Positions 19,336 to 28,541 of a stretch of 64,000 nucleotides of DNA are shown one piece after another. Below the pieces are notes generated by a model. It made no database searches and was not told the origin of the DNA. It saw nothing but the letters and a program-made list of their open reading frames with translations. A program made the translations under genes and the position numbers. Source of the stretch: Halosimplex halobium (GTDB lineage Archaea > Halobacteriota > Halobacteria > Halobacteriales > Haloarculaceae); assembly GCF_051414055.1 (NCBI RefSeq), contig NZ_JBLKNX010000014.1, positions 1-64,000 on the forward strand. Reading direction: 5' to 3'. The first letter of the stretch is position 1; every line of letters begins with the position of its first letter.

Positions 19336-20004
19336 TCAGGCGCTCTGGGGACGGGCCGCCTCGATCGCCGACCGGATCCCCTCCCAGCTCAGGCGCTCGA
19401 CTATCGACCCGTCGACGACGACGGTCGGCGTGGCGCGGACGCCGGCGTCGATCCCCCGCTGTTTGTCCGCCTGTACGACCGAACTGTAGGTCCGACCTTC
19501 GGCGTCGGCCCGGACGCGCTCGCCGTCGACAGGCGCGTCCAGGTCGCCCGCGAGCGTCGCGTACGTCCCGGGACCCAGGTCGGCCTGGTCGGCGAACAGC
19601 GCGTCGGCGAACGAGAAGAAGGCCGCGTCGCCGGCCGTGTGCTGGACGGCCCGCGCCGCGTTCGCGGCCGTGTACGCGTCGGGCGCGTGCATCTCCAGCG
19701 GGAAGTCGTAGTGTTCGAGCCGGACGACCCCCGGCTCGACGTACTCGCGTTCGAGCAGCGGCGTGACCTGCTCGTTGAAGCGTCGGCAGGCCGGACAGGC
19801 GAAGTCCTTGTAGATACCGACGGTCACCGGCGCGTCCTCCGGCCCTTTGAACGGCGCCGGGAGCGACACGTCCCGGGCCGTCGGTGTCTCCCCGCTCCCC
19901 GGCCTGGAGACGAGTCCGCCACAGCCCGCGAGCGCGGTCGCGGCGACCCCGCCCGCCCCCGCGAGAAACGCGCGCCTGCTCGCCCCCTGTGTCCTGTCGT
20001 CCAT
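19336..20004 (-). CDS. exported DsbA-like thioredoxin-fold lipoprotein
   Basis: A 222-residue extracytoplasmic disulphide oxidoreductase candidate. The N-terminus MDDRTQGASRRAFLAGAGG is a twin-arginine signal, and the LAGC motif around Cys28 makes it a probable Tat-exported lipoprotein. The thioredoxin fold carries the CxxC active site Cys70-Pro-Ala-Cys73 (KDFACPACRRFNEQV) and the cis-proline region GVRATPTVVVDG. It probably forms or isomerises disulphides in secreted proteins. TatA is encoded about 24 kb away in this window. Confidence 0.9.
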   Translation of the reverse strand: MDDRTQGASRRAFLAGAGGVAATALAGCGGLVSRPGSGETPTARDVSLPAPFKGPEDAPVTVGIYKDFACPACRRFNEQVTPLLEREYVEPGVVRLEHYDFPLEMHAPDAYTAANAARAVQHTAGDAAFFSFADALFADQADLGPGTYATLAGDLDAPVDGERVRADAEGRTYSSVVQADKQRGIDAGVRATPTVVVDGSIVERLSWEGIRSAIEAARPQSA

Positions 20005-20137
20005 ACGTTGTCCGTGGACCCTGCCGGATTAATCGATTTCGGTGATACGTTCGGGCCGTCAGGGACGACCGATCCGGGATCGCCGAGCGAGCGGCGGCGA
20101 CCGCAATGCACATGTCGGCGCTGGACGATTTCGGCCC

Positions 20138-21061
20138 ATGGAACTCTCCGGGAAGCGGCTGGTCGTGACGGGCGGCGCGGGCTTCGTGGGGTCGCACCTC
20201 TGCGAGCGCCTCGTCGCGGACAACGAGGTCGTCGCCGTCGACGACTTCTCGAACGGCGAGCGCGACTGGCTCCCCGACGGCGTCGAAGTGGTCGAGGGCG
20301 ACCTCACCGACCCCGAGGTTGCCGCCGAGGCCATCACCGGGGACGCGGACGGCGTCTTCCACTTCGCGGCGAACAAGAACGCCGCCGCCGACGACATCGA
20401 ACAGTACCGCTTCAACAACCAGCTCACCGAGACGGTCCTCGACCGGATGGACGAGGTCGGCGTCGACAACATCGCCTTCACCTCCTCCTCGACCGTCTAC
20501 GGCGAGGCGCCCCGACCCACCCCCGAGGACTACGCACCGCTGGAACCCATCAGCATCTACGGCGCGAGCAAGCTCGGCGAGGAGAGCCTGCTGTCCGTCT
20601 ACGCCAAGAGCCACGACTTCACGGCCTGGATCTACCGCTTCGCCAACATCGTCGGCCCGCGCCTCCAGCTCGGCGCCGTCATTCCGGACTTCATCGACAA
20701 GCTGGAGGACGAGCCCGAGTCGCTCACTATCCTCGGCGACGGCCGCCAGGAGAAGTCCTACATGCACGTCGACGAGTGCGTCGACGCGATGTGCCACGTC
20801 GTCGAACACGCCGACGACGACTTCAACGTCTACAACCTCGGGACCCGCACTACCACGTCCGTCACGACCATCGCCGACATCGTCGCCGACGAGATGGGCC
20901 TCGACCCCGACTACGAGTACACCGGCGGCGACCGCGGGTGGGTCGGCGACGTGCCACGGATGCGACTCTCCATCGAGAAACTCTCCGCGCTGGGCTGGGA
21001 GCCGGACGACTCCAGCGACGACGCCGTCCGCCGCGCCACGCGGGAACTGCTCGCGGACTGA
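20138..21061 (+). CDS. NAD-dependent nucleotide-sugar epimerase
   Basis: A 307-residue short-chain dehydrogenase of the extended type, like UDP-glucose 4-epimerase. The Rossmann motif GGAGFVGSH is at residues 12-20, the catalytic Ser and Tyr-xxx-Lys appear in FTSSSTVYGEAP and SIYGASKLGEE, and the sugar-binding half has GDGRQEKSYMHVDECVDA. It probably interconverts UDP-sugars for surface glycans. The ATG at 20138 is chosen because the preceding 32 residues of the open frame are arginine-rich non-coding sequence. It is divergent from the DsbA-like gene. Confidence 0.9.
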   Translation: MELSGKRLVVTGGAGFVGSHLCERLVADNEVVAVDDFSNGERDWLPDGVEVVEGDLTDPEVAAEAITGDADGVFHFAANKNAAADDIEQYRFNNQLTETVLDRMDEVGVDNIAFTSSSTVYGEAPRPTPEDYAPLEPISIYGASKLGEESLLSVYAKSHDFTAWIYRFANIVGPRLQLGAVIPDFIDKLEDEPESLTILGDGRQEKSYMHVDECVDAMCHVVEHADDDFNVYNLGTRTTTSVTTIADIVADEMGLDPDYEYTGGDRGWVGDVPRMRLSIEKLSALGWEPDDSSDDAVRRATRELLAD

Positions 21062-21103
21062 ACCTGTCCTGTCGCCGGCCACCGCCCTGTGGCCGGTCGG
21101 CCC

Positions 21104-21565
21104 TCAGGGCGCGTAGGTCCCTTCCAGTTGCGCCTTGCCGACGACGCAGCCCTCGGCGGCGTCGTAGGCGTCGTCCTTCGTGGCGGCGGCCGACAGGTCG
21201 AGGCGGTCGTCGAGCGCGTAGAGGAGGAACCGGTAGGTGTGCTCGCGGTCCGGCGGGTTGGGGCCGCCCCAGCCGGTCTCGCCGTAGTCGTTCTCGCCGG
21301 TGACGGCGCCCGCGTCCTCGGGGTCCCAGTCCTCGGGGATCGAGTCGGTGTCCCCGTCGATGTTCCAGACGACCCAGTGGTCCCAGATCTTCCCCGCGGG
21401 CTCGCGCGCGTCGGGGTCGTCGACGACGATCAGGAACGACTCCGTGCTGGCGGGCGCGCCCGCGATCTCCAGGGGCGGGTTGACGTTGTCCTCGGTGTAG
21501 CCGTACCGTTCGGGGATCGCCGCGCCGTCCTCGAACGCCGGGCTGGTGAGTTGCAGGTCGGCCAT
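21104..21565 (-). CDS. YbhB/YbcL family (PEBP-like) protein
   Basis: A 153-residue phosphatidylethanolamine-binding-protein fold. The family signatures are clear: FEDGAAIPERYGYTEDNVNPPL, then SFLIVVDDPDAREPAGKIWDHWVVWNI and GWGGPNPPDREHTYRFLLYALD. Members bind anions or small ligands, and some inhibit kinases in eukaryotes. The bacterial and archaeal role is unclear. It is convergent with the epimerase gene. Confidence 0.92.
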   Translation of the reverse strand: MADLQLTSPAFEDGAAIPERYGYTEDNVNPPLEIAGAPASTESFLIVVDDPDAREPAGKIWDHWVVWNIDGDTDSIPEDWDPEDAGAVTGENDYGETGWGGPNPPDREHTYRFLLYALDDRLDLSAAATKDDAYDAAEGCVVGKAQLEGTYAP

Positions 21566-21770
21566 GGTCTCGGCGGACCGACGGCGGCCCGACAGTTAAA
21601 CCCGACCCACCGTTCGCCGGGCCGACAGGTCACCGACCGCGGCGGGGTCCCCTCGGGGGCGAGGCCGTCGCGGGCTCCCGGGCCCGGGCGGACCGCCGCG
21701 AACCGCCACAGCCCGCTACGCTGTCCGCCGGAGCGCCACGCCTATATCCGGGGGTCGCCAACCCGCGGGC

Positions 21771-22526
21771 GTGCAGATCGTGGGGTACGAGACGGGGACC
21801 GACGGGCCGCCAGCGCTGCTGCTCGCCGACGACGGGACCGTCTCGACGGCCGCGCTCGACCCCGGGACCGAACTGTCCTACGCGCTCGGCGAGCGCCACT
21901 GCGCCGGCGTGCTCGACGACGGCACACACACGCCCTGTCCCCGTGAGGGGGCGCCCTACTGCGACGAGCACACCTATCGGTGGCCCTGCGCACGGTGTAC
22001 CGGCGAGTGCTCGCTCCCTCTCGAAACGTGCCGCGAGGAACACGCTATCTATCTCGCCGCGTTCGCCCCCGACACGTTCAAGGTCGGCGTCACGCGCTCC
22101 TGGCGGCTGGACACCCGTCTGCGCGAGCAGGGCGCCGACCGCGCCGCCCACCTCCGGACGGTCGCCGACGGCCGCGTCGCCCGCCAGATCGAGGCCGAGA
22201 TCGCGACGGAGGTCGGCGACCGCGTGCGCGTCCCGACGAAGGTCCGGGGGATCCACGAGTCCGTCGACGACGCCGCCTGGCGGGACCTGCTGGCCGGGTT
22301 CGACCCGGTCGAGACCTACGAGTTCGACTACGGGGTCGAGCTGGCCGACCGCCCGGTCGCGGAGACGCTCGCCTCGGGGACGGTCAGGGCCGTCCAGGGT
22401 AGGGTCCTGCTACTCGACAACGGGGGGAGCACCTACGCCGTCGACATGCGCGACCTCGTGGGCTACGACGTGACCGACGGCGAGACCGACAGGGACCTCC
22501 AGTCCAGCCTCGGTGCGTTCGGGTAG
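21771..22526 (+). CDS. DUF2797 family protein
   Basis: A 251-residue protein of the DUF2797 family. A GTG start at 21771 gives the N-terminus MQIVGYETGTDGPPALLL. It has a cysteine/histidine-rich zinc-type segment (CPREGAPYCDEHTYRWPCARC, GECSLPLETC) followed by AIYLAAFAPDTFKVGVTRSW and a GIY-YIG-like fold region (RLREQGADRAAHLRTVADG, RQIEAEIA). The GIY-YIG resemblance suggests a nuclease-like or nucleic-acid-binding protein, but no catalysis is established. It is divergent from the YbhB-like gene. Confidence 0.85.
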   Translation: MQIVGYETGTDGPPALLLADDGTVSTAALDPGTELSYALGERHCAGVLDDGTHTPCPREGAPYCDEHTYRWPCARCTGECSLPLETCREEHAIYLAAFAPDTFKVGVTRSWRLDTRLREQGADRAAHLRTVADGRVARQIEAEIATEVGDRVRVPTKVRGIHESVDDAAWRDLLAGFDPVETYEFDYGVELADRPVAETLASGTVRAVQGRVLLLDNGGSTYAVDMRDLVGYDVTDGETDRDLQSSLGAFG

Positions 22527-22623
22527 GGTCAGCCGGTCGGTATCGTGACCCGAGCCTACCGCCGCCCGGCGGCCACAGCTGTTGGACACAAGACATTTAC
22601 CGGGGGCCGTGCCCCTCGGGAAC

Positions 22624-23646
22624 GTGAACCGAGAAGCGTGGCTGGCCGCCCTCGCGCTCGCGCTCGTGGTCGGCGCGGCGGGGCTGGCCCTCGCCGCCCC
22701 GAACGCCCTCGCCGACCGGACCGACGAGACCGTCCGGCCGAGCGTCCTCTCCCTCCAAGAGCCCCGCGTCGCGGCCGGCGAGGTCGGCGGCGAGCGCGCG
22801 GAGCTCTCGCTGGACGTGCGGATGGAGCACCGCGGCGGCCCCGCCGACAACGTCACCGTCGAACTCCAGGCGGTCGACACCGACACCGGCCTCGTGGCGA
22901 CCACGGTCCGGAAGGACCTCGGCCGGATCGAGGGGAACCGCGAGGTCCGCACGCGCGTCAACGCCACGGTCGACCGCCAGGGCGGCTACCGCCTGTACGT
23001 CCGCGTCTACGAGGACGGCCGCCGCGTCGAGACCGGGGCCACGACGGTCAGCGGCGTCGACTCGCTGACGCCCGACTACGCCGAGACCACGGTCGGCTTC
23101 CACCGCTTCGGCGACGGCCCGGCCTCGATCCCGGTGATCTCCTACGAGGTCGCCGAGGCGGCGAACAACCGGACGACGCTGCGGACCGGCACCTACCTCA
23201 CGAACCGCGGCGACGAGCCCGCGGGCGGCCTGCGGCTGGTCGTCACGGCGCGACAGGTCGAGTCGAACGTGGTCGCCGACCGGGCGACGGTCGAGATCGA
23301 CGACATCGGCCCCGGGCAGACGGTCACGGAGGCGGCCGAGCTGACCGTCCCGTCGAACTACAACTACTACCTCGACGGGATCCTGTTCAGGGACGGCGTC
23401 GTCGTCGAGTCCGCGACCGCGCCGGCGAAGCTCGACCCCACCCGGCCGGTCCCGGAGAACACGACCCGCGAGGAGGTCGACTTCCAGGCCGGCGACTTCG
23501 AACCGGACGCCGGCGACGGCGACGAAGCGCCCGCGACCCCGATGGCGACCGACGGCGGAGGGGCGTCCGGCCCCGGCTTCGGGGCCGCCGGCGCGGTCGC
23601 CGCCCTGCTCGCGCTCGCCGCGCTCGCGGCACGGAGGCACCAATGA
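22624..23646 (+). CDS. PGF-CTERM-sorted surface protein (DUF7490-like)
   Basis: A 340-residue cell-surface protein. The GTG at 22624 starts a signal-like hydrophobic N-terminus (about 5-26). Two beta-rich repeats follow with NxT sequons (DNVTVELQAVDTD, NRTTLRTGTYLTNRG). The C-terminus has an acidic/threonine linker, then SGPGFGAAGAVAALLALAAL and RRHQ. This is the PGF-CTERM sorting signal, processed by archaeosortase A and linked to lipid in haloarchaea. Its stop overlaps the next start (ATGA at 23643-23646), so it forms a pair with the small membrane protein downstream. Confidence 0.82.
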   Translation: MNREAWLAALALALVVGAAGLALAAPNALADRTDETVRPSVLSLQEPRVAAGEVGGERAELSLDVRMEHRGGPADNVTVELQAVDTDTGLVATTVRKDLGRIEGNREVRTRVNATVDRQGGYRLYVRVYEDGRRVETGATTVSGVDSLTPDYAETTVGFHRFGDGPASIPVISYEVAEAANNRTTLRTGTYLTNRGDEPAGGLRLVVTARQVESNVVADRATVEIDDIGPGQTVTEAAELTVPSNYNYYLDGILFRDGVVVESATAPAKLDPTRPVPENTTREEVDFQAGDFEPDAGDGDEAPATPMATDGGGASGPGFGAAGAVAALLALAALAARRHQ

Positions 23647-23999
23647 GTGACAGTACCAGCGACGACGCGACCGCACAGGGGGACGACCAGCCGACCGACG
23701 ACCGCGCCCGGAGCGCCGACGGGGGCGGCGCCGTCGGGCAGGCGTCGGACCGCGACGGCCCCGGAACGGGCGGGTCCGAGGACGGCCGGGACATCGTCGG
23801 CTACGTCCAGTGGGCGGCGTTCGCCATCCTCTGTCTGCTGGCGCTCGTGGCGACGTTCCGGTTCTACTTCGCGGCGAGCGAGGCGATCCGGGTGTGGTTC
23901 AGCCCCGACTTCGTGCCGGTGTTCCAGGCCGTGTTCAACCTGGTCGTCCTCGCGGCGTCGGCGATCGGTATCTCGGTGCTCGTCCGGCGGATCGCCTGA
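23643..23999 (+). CDS. small two-helix membrane protein
   Basis: A 118-residue protein with a 50-residue acidic, probably disordered N-terminus (MSDSTSDDATAQGDDQPTDD) and two membrane helices (VQWAAFAILCLLALVATFRF and VFNLVVLAASAIGISVLV). It is translationally coupled to the PGF-CTERM surface protein gene, so the two may form a membrane complex. I do not recognise a named function. It looks like a haloarchaeal DUF8060-type protein, from memory only. Confidence 0.75.
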   Translation: MSDSTSDDATAQGDDQPTDDRARSADGGGAVGQASDRDGPGTGGSEDGRDIVGYVQWAAFAILCLLALVATFRFYFAASEAIRVWFSPDFVPVFQAVFNLVVLAASAIGISVLVRRIA

Positions 24000-24106
24000 C
24001 CGGTCGCGCGCCGGGGACGGTCGGTCCCGCCCGGAATCGACCGCTCGCGCGTCGGGATTTCACCCGGTACGACAACTCTTTTGGGACGCCGCGGCCAAGC
24101 GCGACC

Positions 24107-24571
24107 ATGGCAGACGATCCTTCAGACGAGAACGACACAGCCACCGAGGAGTCCGCCGACGGAGCCGAGGGCGGCGACGCCAACGCCGACGGCGAGGGCG
24201 ACGGGGAGTCCAAGTCCTTCCGCGAGCGGGTCGAGGAGATCCGCCAGCAGCGCGCCGAGGAGGGCGAGGGCGACGGCGAGGGCATGAGCCGCGAGGAGCG
24301 CATGGAGGAGATGATGGGCGGTGGCGGCGGCCCGCCCGGCATGGGCGGCGGCGGTGGCGGCGGCAACCCGTTCGCGCAGATGATGGGCGGCATGATGGGC
24401 GGCGGCGGTGGCGGCCCGCCCGGCATGGGCGGCGGTCCCGGCGGCCGCGGCGAGGAGGAGTCCTCGTCGAAGGCCGACGAGGAACTCGTCCGCGAGGTCC
24501 GCAAGCTCCGCGACGAGGTCCACGACGCCCGCCGCGAGCTCGGCCGCATCGCCGACGCGCTCGAGGACTGA
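24107..24571 (+). CDS. acidic Gly/Met/Pro-rich protein with coiled-coil end
   Basis: A 154-residue low-complexity protein. It has an acidic head (DENDTATEESADGAEGGDAN), a charged helix (FRERVEEIRQQRAEEGE), a core in which GGPPGMGGG-type segments occur twice around NPFAQMMGGMMGG, and a C-terminal helix of regular charge pattern (ELVREVRKLRDEVHDARREL). The core resembles methionine/glycine-rich flexible linkers. No family is recognised. The ATG at 24107 is preferred because upstream in-frame sequence belongs to the previous gene's shadow. Confidence 0.75.
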   Translation: MADDPSDENDTATEESADGAEGGDANADGEGDGESKSFRERVEEIRQQRAEEGEGDGEGMSREERMEEMMGGGGGPPGMGGGGGGGNPFAQMMGGMMGGGGGGPPGMGGGPGGRGEEESSSKADEELVREVRKLRDEVHDARRELGRIADALED

Positions 24572-24730
24572 CGACCCCGCGGTTTCTGCCGTTTTCGAAC
24601 CGGTAGCGGCAGCTATCGGCGGACTGGTTGTCGGACGGACTAATGGTCGGATCGATCGGCGCTCGGAACAGTCGACGGACGGGCGGTCGGAGGAACCGGC
24701 GCTCGGAGCAACCGCCGGAGGGTCGTCGCG

Positions 24731-25075
24731 TTACTCCTCGTAGGCGAGGTTCATCACGAACTGCGAGAAGGTGTCGCTGTGGGCGTTGACCTCGTCGTCG
24801 CCGACGAACGGGGAGAGCTGGTCGCCGGCCATCAACAGGGAGAAGTCCAGGTCGCGGGCGGCGGGGGTGAGGTAGTAGGTGTTGTGGCCATTATAAACGG
24901 TCTCCTCGCGCTGGATGAGGTCCTGGTCGGCCAGCGCGTCGGCGATGCGGCTCCCCTTGCGGGAACTCACGTCCAGTTCCTTCCAGAAGTCGCTCTGGTG
25001 GATCCCGCCCGTCTCCCTGATGAGTTCCAGTCCCGCGCGCTCGTCCTCGTTGAGGTCTTCCTCGGCAGCGGCCAT
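24731..25075 (-). CDS. winged-helix transcriptional regulator
   Basis: A 114-residue DNA-binding protein. The winged helix runs from LNEDERAGLELIRETGGIHQ through the recognition region FWKELDVSSRKGSRIADAL to the wing DLIQREETVYNGHNTYYLT. The rest is a short effector or dimer tail (FSLLMAGDQLSPFVG). It resembles the MarR-like or RPC34-type small regulators of haloarchaea. A TTTAAA box about 30 nt upstream of the ATG sits at the 3' end of the NRDE gene. Targets are unknown. Confidence 0.75.
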   Translation of the reverse strand: MAAAEEDLNEDERAGLELIRETGGIHQSDFWKELDVSSRKGSRIADALADQDLIQREETVYNGHNTYYLTPAARDLDFSLLMAGDQLSPFVGDDEVNAHSDTFSQFVMNLAYEE

Positions 25076-25101
25076 ACAGGTACGGTCCGTGTCTCCGCCG
25101 T

Positions 25102-25845
25102 TTAAATTTGGCTCTCCACGTCCCGGTAGTCGCTCTCACAGGGCGGCCCGTCGGCGTAGCGGTAGCGCGACCCATCGCGGCCGACCTCGACCAGCGACGA
25201 CGAGCGCGTCCCGAAGCGGTCGCGGTGGACGCAGACGCCGTACTCGTGGTCGGCGATCACGTCCGCGGCGCGGTCGAGCCACGCGGTACTCGTCTCGCCG
25301 GGCTCGACCTGCAGCGCGGTCGCGACCTTCCCGGCGTTGTCGGCCTGGGCCGCCCCGGCCTCGGCGCGGGACTCGGGGATCGCGTAGTCGCCGTCGGCGC
25401 CGACGTTGACGACGACGTGGACGCCGGGGTCGAAGTTGCGCACGCGGCGGTTCTCCCGGTCCCACTCGACGAACAGCGCGGCGCTCGCGTCCGCGAGGAC
25501 GAGGTTGAACCCGTCGTACGAGCGGTCGTCGAGTTCCCGCTCGACGAGGCGGGCAGCCTCTTCCGCCGAGGACTGGCGGAGCGCGTCGCGGACGAGCAGC
25601 CCGCGCGAGCGCTCGCCGGCCGGCTCACGACCGTCCCAGCGGTTGGTGATCGCGACGAACAGGCCGTGTTCGTTGTAGCCGATCCAGGTGCCGCCGGCCT
25701 CCTCGTCGCGGGGTGCGACGACGCGGGGCGACTCCTCGATCACCTCGGGCGGCGTCGAGGGCCTGTCGAGCGCCTCGTCGCGGTTGGCCGCGGCGACGAC
25801 GGGCGCGTCCGGGAACACCTGCCAGGCGAAGACGAGCGTACACAC
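25102..25845 (-). CDS. NRDE (TANGO2-like) family protein
   Basis: A 247-residue protein of the NRDE family. The signature N-terminus MCTLVFAWQVFPDAPVVAAANRDE carries the Cys next to the start and the Asn-Arg-Asp-Glu motif. Further conserved stretches are GGTWIGYNEHGLFVAITNR and NLVLADASAALFVEW. The fold is related to N-terminal-nucleophile hydrolases, and the eukaryotic homologue TANGO2 has been linked to heme and lipid handling; the archaeal role is not known. The start codon is GTG (complement of 25843-25845). Confidence 0.88.
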   Translation of the reverse strand: MCTLVFAWQVFPDAPVVAAANRDEALDRPSTPPEVIEESPRVVAPRDEEAGGTWIGYNEHGLFVAITNRWDGREPAGERSRGLLVRDALRQSSAEEAARLVERELDDRSYDGFNLVLADASAALFVEWDRENRRVRNFDPGVHVVVNVGADGDYAIPESRAEAGAAQADNAGKVATALQVEPGETSTAWLDRAADVIADHEYGVCVHRDRFGTRSSSLVEVGRDGSRYRYADGPPCESDYRDVESQI

Positions 25846-25902
25846 GACCCCCGGTAGGCGACCGAGGGGATTAAACCCGGTGGCACGTCCCCGTAGCTAC
25901 GC

Positions 25903-27480
25903 TCAGTCGCGGACCGATTCGAGTCGCTCGCGGACGGCCTCGCGGTCGACCGTCCCGGAGTGGGTGCGCGGGAGGGAATCGGCGAACCCGACCGTCTTCG
26001 GGACGGCGAAGGACGCGAGGCGGTCGCGGACCGCCTCGCGGACGCCGTCGGCGGAGAGGCCCCCGGTCTCGTCGCCGCGGCGCCCGTCGGCCGGCACGAC
26101 CAGCGCGGCGACGCGCTCCCCCCACTCCTCGTCGGGGAGGCCGACGACGGCGGCGTCGGCAACCCCTTCCACGTCGCGGAGCGCGTCGGCGACCCGCGCG
26201 GGGTGGACGTTCTCGCCGCCGGTGACGACGGCGTCGTCGACGCGCCCGACGACCCACAGTCGCCCGTCCCCGTCGGCGTACCCCAGGTCGCCGGTGTGAA
26301 AGCCCAGGTCGTCGAAGGCGGCCGCGGTCCGCTCGTCGTCCAGGTAGCCCGGCGTGACCGTCGGCCCCGAGACGACGAGTTCGCCCGATTCGCCCGTGTC
26401 GACGGGACTCCCGTCGTCGCCGACGACGGTCACCGTCGTCCCGCGGAGCGGCCGGCCGACGGTGTCGGGGTGCTCGCGTGCCTCCGTCGGGGTCGCCGTG
26501 GCGACCTGCGAGGCGGTCTCCGTCAGTCCGTAGGTCGGGCAGGCGGGGACGCCGCGGTCGGCGCACCGCTCGATCAGGTCCCGCGAGGCGGGCGCGCCGC
26601 CCAGGAGGACGAACCGGAGCGACTCGGCGGGGTCCCACCCGGCGTCGAGCAGGCGGGTCAGCATCGTCGGGACGAGCGAGACGGCGGTCGCGTCGAACTC
26701 GTCGAGGACCTGCGCGGTCGCCGCGGCGTCGAACGCGCGCTGGACCACCGTCGCCGTGCCGTACAGCGTCGAGCGGACGAGCGGCGCGAGCCCGCCCATG
26801 TGGTAGGTCGGGAGACAGACCAGCCAGCGGTCGTCCGGTTCGACGCCGAGCCGGTGAGCCGAGCCGACCGCGCTCGCGACCAGGTTCCGGCGAGTGAGGC
26901 GGACGCCCTTCGGGTCGCCCGACGTGCCGGAAGTGAACATGACGACCCGTTCGTCGTCCAGCGGCCGCTCGGACGGCTCAACACCTCCGGCAGAGTCGTC
27001 CCCTTCCAGGGAGAGCGACGCGACGGCGTCCGATCCGGGCTCGTCGACCGACGCGACAGGCGTGTCCTCGGGTGCGATCGCCGTCGCGGCCTCCTCGGTC
27101 GCGCGCTCGCAGACCAGCAGGTCGACCTCCGCCCGGGCGGCCTGCGAGCGGAGCCGCTCGGCCGGGAGTTCGACGTTCAGCGCGACCGCGCTCGCCCCGA
27201 GTCGACCGACGGCGAAGTACAGGTCTGTGACGGCCGGCCGGGTGCCGATCAGGAGTGCGACCCGACCGCCGGCGAGGTCGCTCTGTGCGATCGACTCGAT
27301 GGCCGCGGCGCGTGCCGCTGCCCGGTCGTCGAGTTCGGCGTAACTCCACGCCGAGCCGTCGGCGGCGTCGACCACGGCGGTCGCCGCCGGCGTCGCGGCC
27401 GCCCGCTGTGCGAGCACGTCGACCGACGGGTCGGCGACGGGGTCGTCGACCGGCCACGCCGACGGGTCCGGGAGCGTCAC
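25903..27480 (-). CDS. menE: 2-succinylbenzoate-CoA ligase
   Basis: MenE activates o-succinylbenzoate to its CoA thioester using ATP in menaquinone synthesis. The 525-residue protein is a member of the acyl-adenylate family: the P-loop MFTSGTSGDPKGVRLTRRNL (about 178-197), the YGLTETASQVA motif (about 321), and the hinge region DGRLWVVGRVDDAVVTGGEN. It starts at a GTG that overlaps the menC stop as GTGA at 27477-27480, and is the last gene of menA-menC-menE. Identity rests on family plus operon context. Confidence 0.92.
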   Translation of the reverse strand: MTLPDPSAWPVDDPVADPSVDVLAQRAAATPAATAVVDAADGSAWSYAELDDRAAARAAAIESIAQSDLAGGRVALLIGTRPAVTDLYFAVGRLGASAVALNVELPAERLRSQAARAEVDLLVCERATEEAATAIAPEDTPVASVDEPGSDAVASLSLEGDDSAGGVEPSERPLDDERVVMFTSGTSGDPKGVRLTRRNLVASAVGSAHRLGVEPDDRWLVCLPTYHMGGLAPLVRSTLYGTATVVQRAFDAAATAQVLDEFDATAVSLVPTMLTRLLDAGWDPAESLRFVLLGGAPASRDLIERCADRGVPACPTYGLTETASQVATATPTEAREHPDTVGRPLRGTTVTVVGDDGSPVDTGESGELVVSGPTVTPGYLDDERTAAAFDDLGFHTGDLGYADGDGRLWVVGRVDDAVVTGGENVHPARVADALRDVEGVADAAVVGLPDEEWGERVAALVVPADGRRGDETGGLSADGVREAVRDRLASFAVPKTVGFADSLPRTHSGTVDREAVRERLESVRD

Positions 27481-28541
27481 GGTCGCACCTCGTCGCGGTC
27501 GACGCCGATCCCGGGGTCCTGTGGGACCGCGATCGAACCGTCGGACACCGGTGCGGGGTCTGCGGCGAGGTCCTCGGCGAGCATGTCGGCGGTCGCGAGA
27601 CCGCAGGGCGCCACGTCGGGGACGGCGGCGGCGACGTGGACCGCCGCAGTCCGGGCGACGACCGCGTCGACGGTGGTGGTCACCACCGGTTCGATCCCCC
27701 GGTCCCGGGCTCGCATCGCGAGCGTGTGGGCGTTGCCCGGTCCGCCCAGAACCATCGGCTTGAGGACCACCACGTCCGCGGCGTCGGCGTCAAACACCTC
27801 GGCCATCGAGTGCTCGGTCAGCCCTTCGTCGATAGCGATACCGACACCGGCACCGCGGAGGTCCGCGAGCCCGGCGAGGTCCTCGGCTGCGACCGGCTGT
27901 TCGACGTAGGCCACGTCGAGCGGTTCGAGCCGTTCGATGGCTCGTTCGGCTTCCTCGCGGGACCACGCGCCGTTGGCGTCCAGCCGGAGGGTCACGTCGT
28001 CGCCGACGGCCTCGCGGACGGCCCGGACGCGCACGATATCTTCCTCGACCGGGCGGGCCCCGACCTTGAGCTTGAGACAGCCGAATCCCCGGTCGACGGC
28101 CGCCTCGGCGCGCCCGACGGTCGTCTCGCGGTCGGCGTCGCCGACAGTGGCGTTGACCGGCACCGAACCGACGGTCCGCGAGTCGTCGAACCAGCGGTAG
28201 AGGGGGAGGCCGTCGGCGCGCGCGTCGGCGTCGAGGAGGGCTGTTGCGAACCCGTGGCGGGCCGCCGGCGCCTCGTCGGCGTCGAGTTCGAGCAGGCCGG
28301 TACTGTGCTCGCCGCCGGCACCCGCGTCGAGCGCGCGCTCCAGCCCCGCCTCGCAGGCGTCGAGCGACTCCGTCCAGCCCGGTAGCGGCGTCGCCTCGCC
28401 GAGTCCCGTCTCGCCACGGTGGTCGTAGCGGACCACGAATCCCGACCGCTCGGAGATGTCGCCGGCGGCGGTCGACAGCGGCGATTCGAGCGGAAGCGAG
28501 AAGCGGGTGACGCCGTCGAAAGTCGAGCGGTCGCCGCTCAT
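27477..28541 (-). CDS. menC: o-succinylbenzoate synthase
   Basis: MenC belongs to the enolase superfamily and dehydrates SHCHC to o-succinylbenzoate. The 354-residue sequence shows the lysine pair region GFGCLKLKVGARPVEEDI and the metal-binding strand ends LRLDANGAW, YVEQPVAAEDL and IAIDEGLTEHS, followed by VVLKPMVLGGPGNA with the second catalytic lysine. It overlaps both neighbours (ATGA at 28538-28541 with menA, GTGA with menE), so all three are coupled. MLE-type racemase activity is possible but the context decides. Confidence 0.92.
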   Translation of the reverse strand: MSGDRSTFDGVTRFSLPLESPLSTAAGDISERSGFVVRYDHRGETGLGEATPLPGWTESLDACEAGLERALDAGAGGEHSTGLLELDADEAPAARHGFATALLDADARADGLPLYRWFDDSRTVGSVPVNATVGDADRETTVGRAEAAVDRGFGCLKLKVGARPVEEDIVRVRAVREAVGDDVTLRLDANGAWSREEAERAIERLEPLDVAYVEQPVAAEDLAGLADLRGAGVGIAIDEGLTEHSMAEVFDADAADVVVLKPMVLGGPGNAHTLAMRARDRGIEPVVTTTVDAVVARTAAVHVAAAVPDVAPCGLATADMLAEDLAADPAPVSDGSIAVPQDPGIGVDRDEVRP

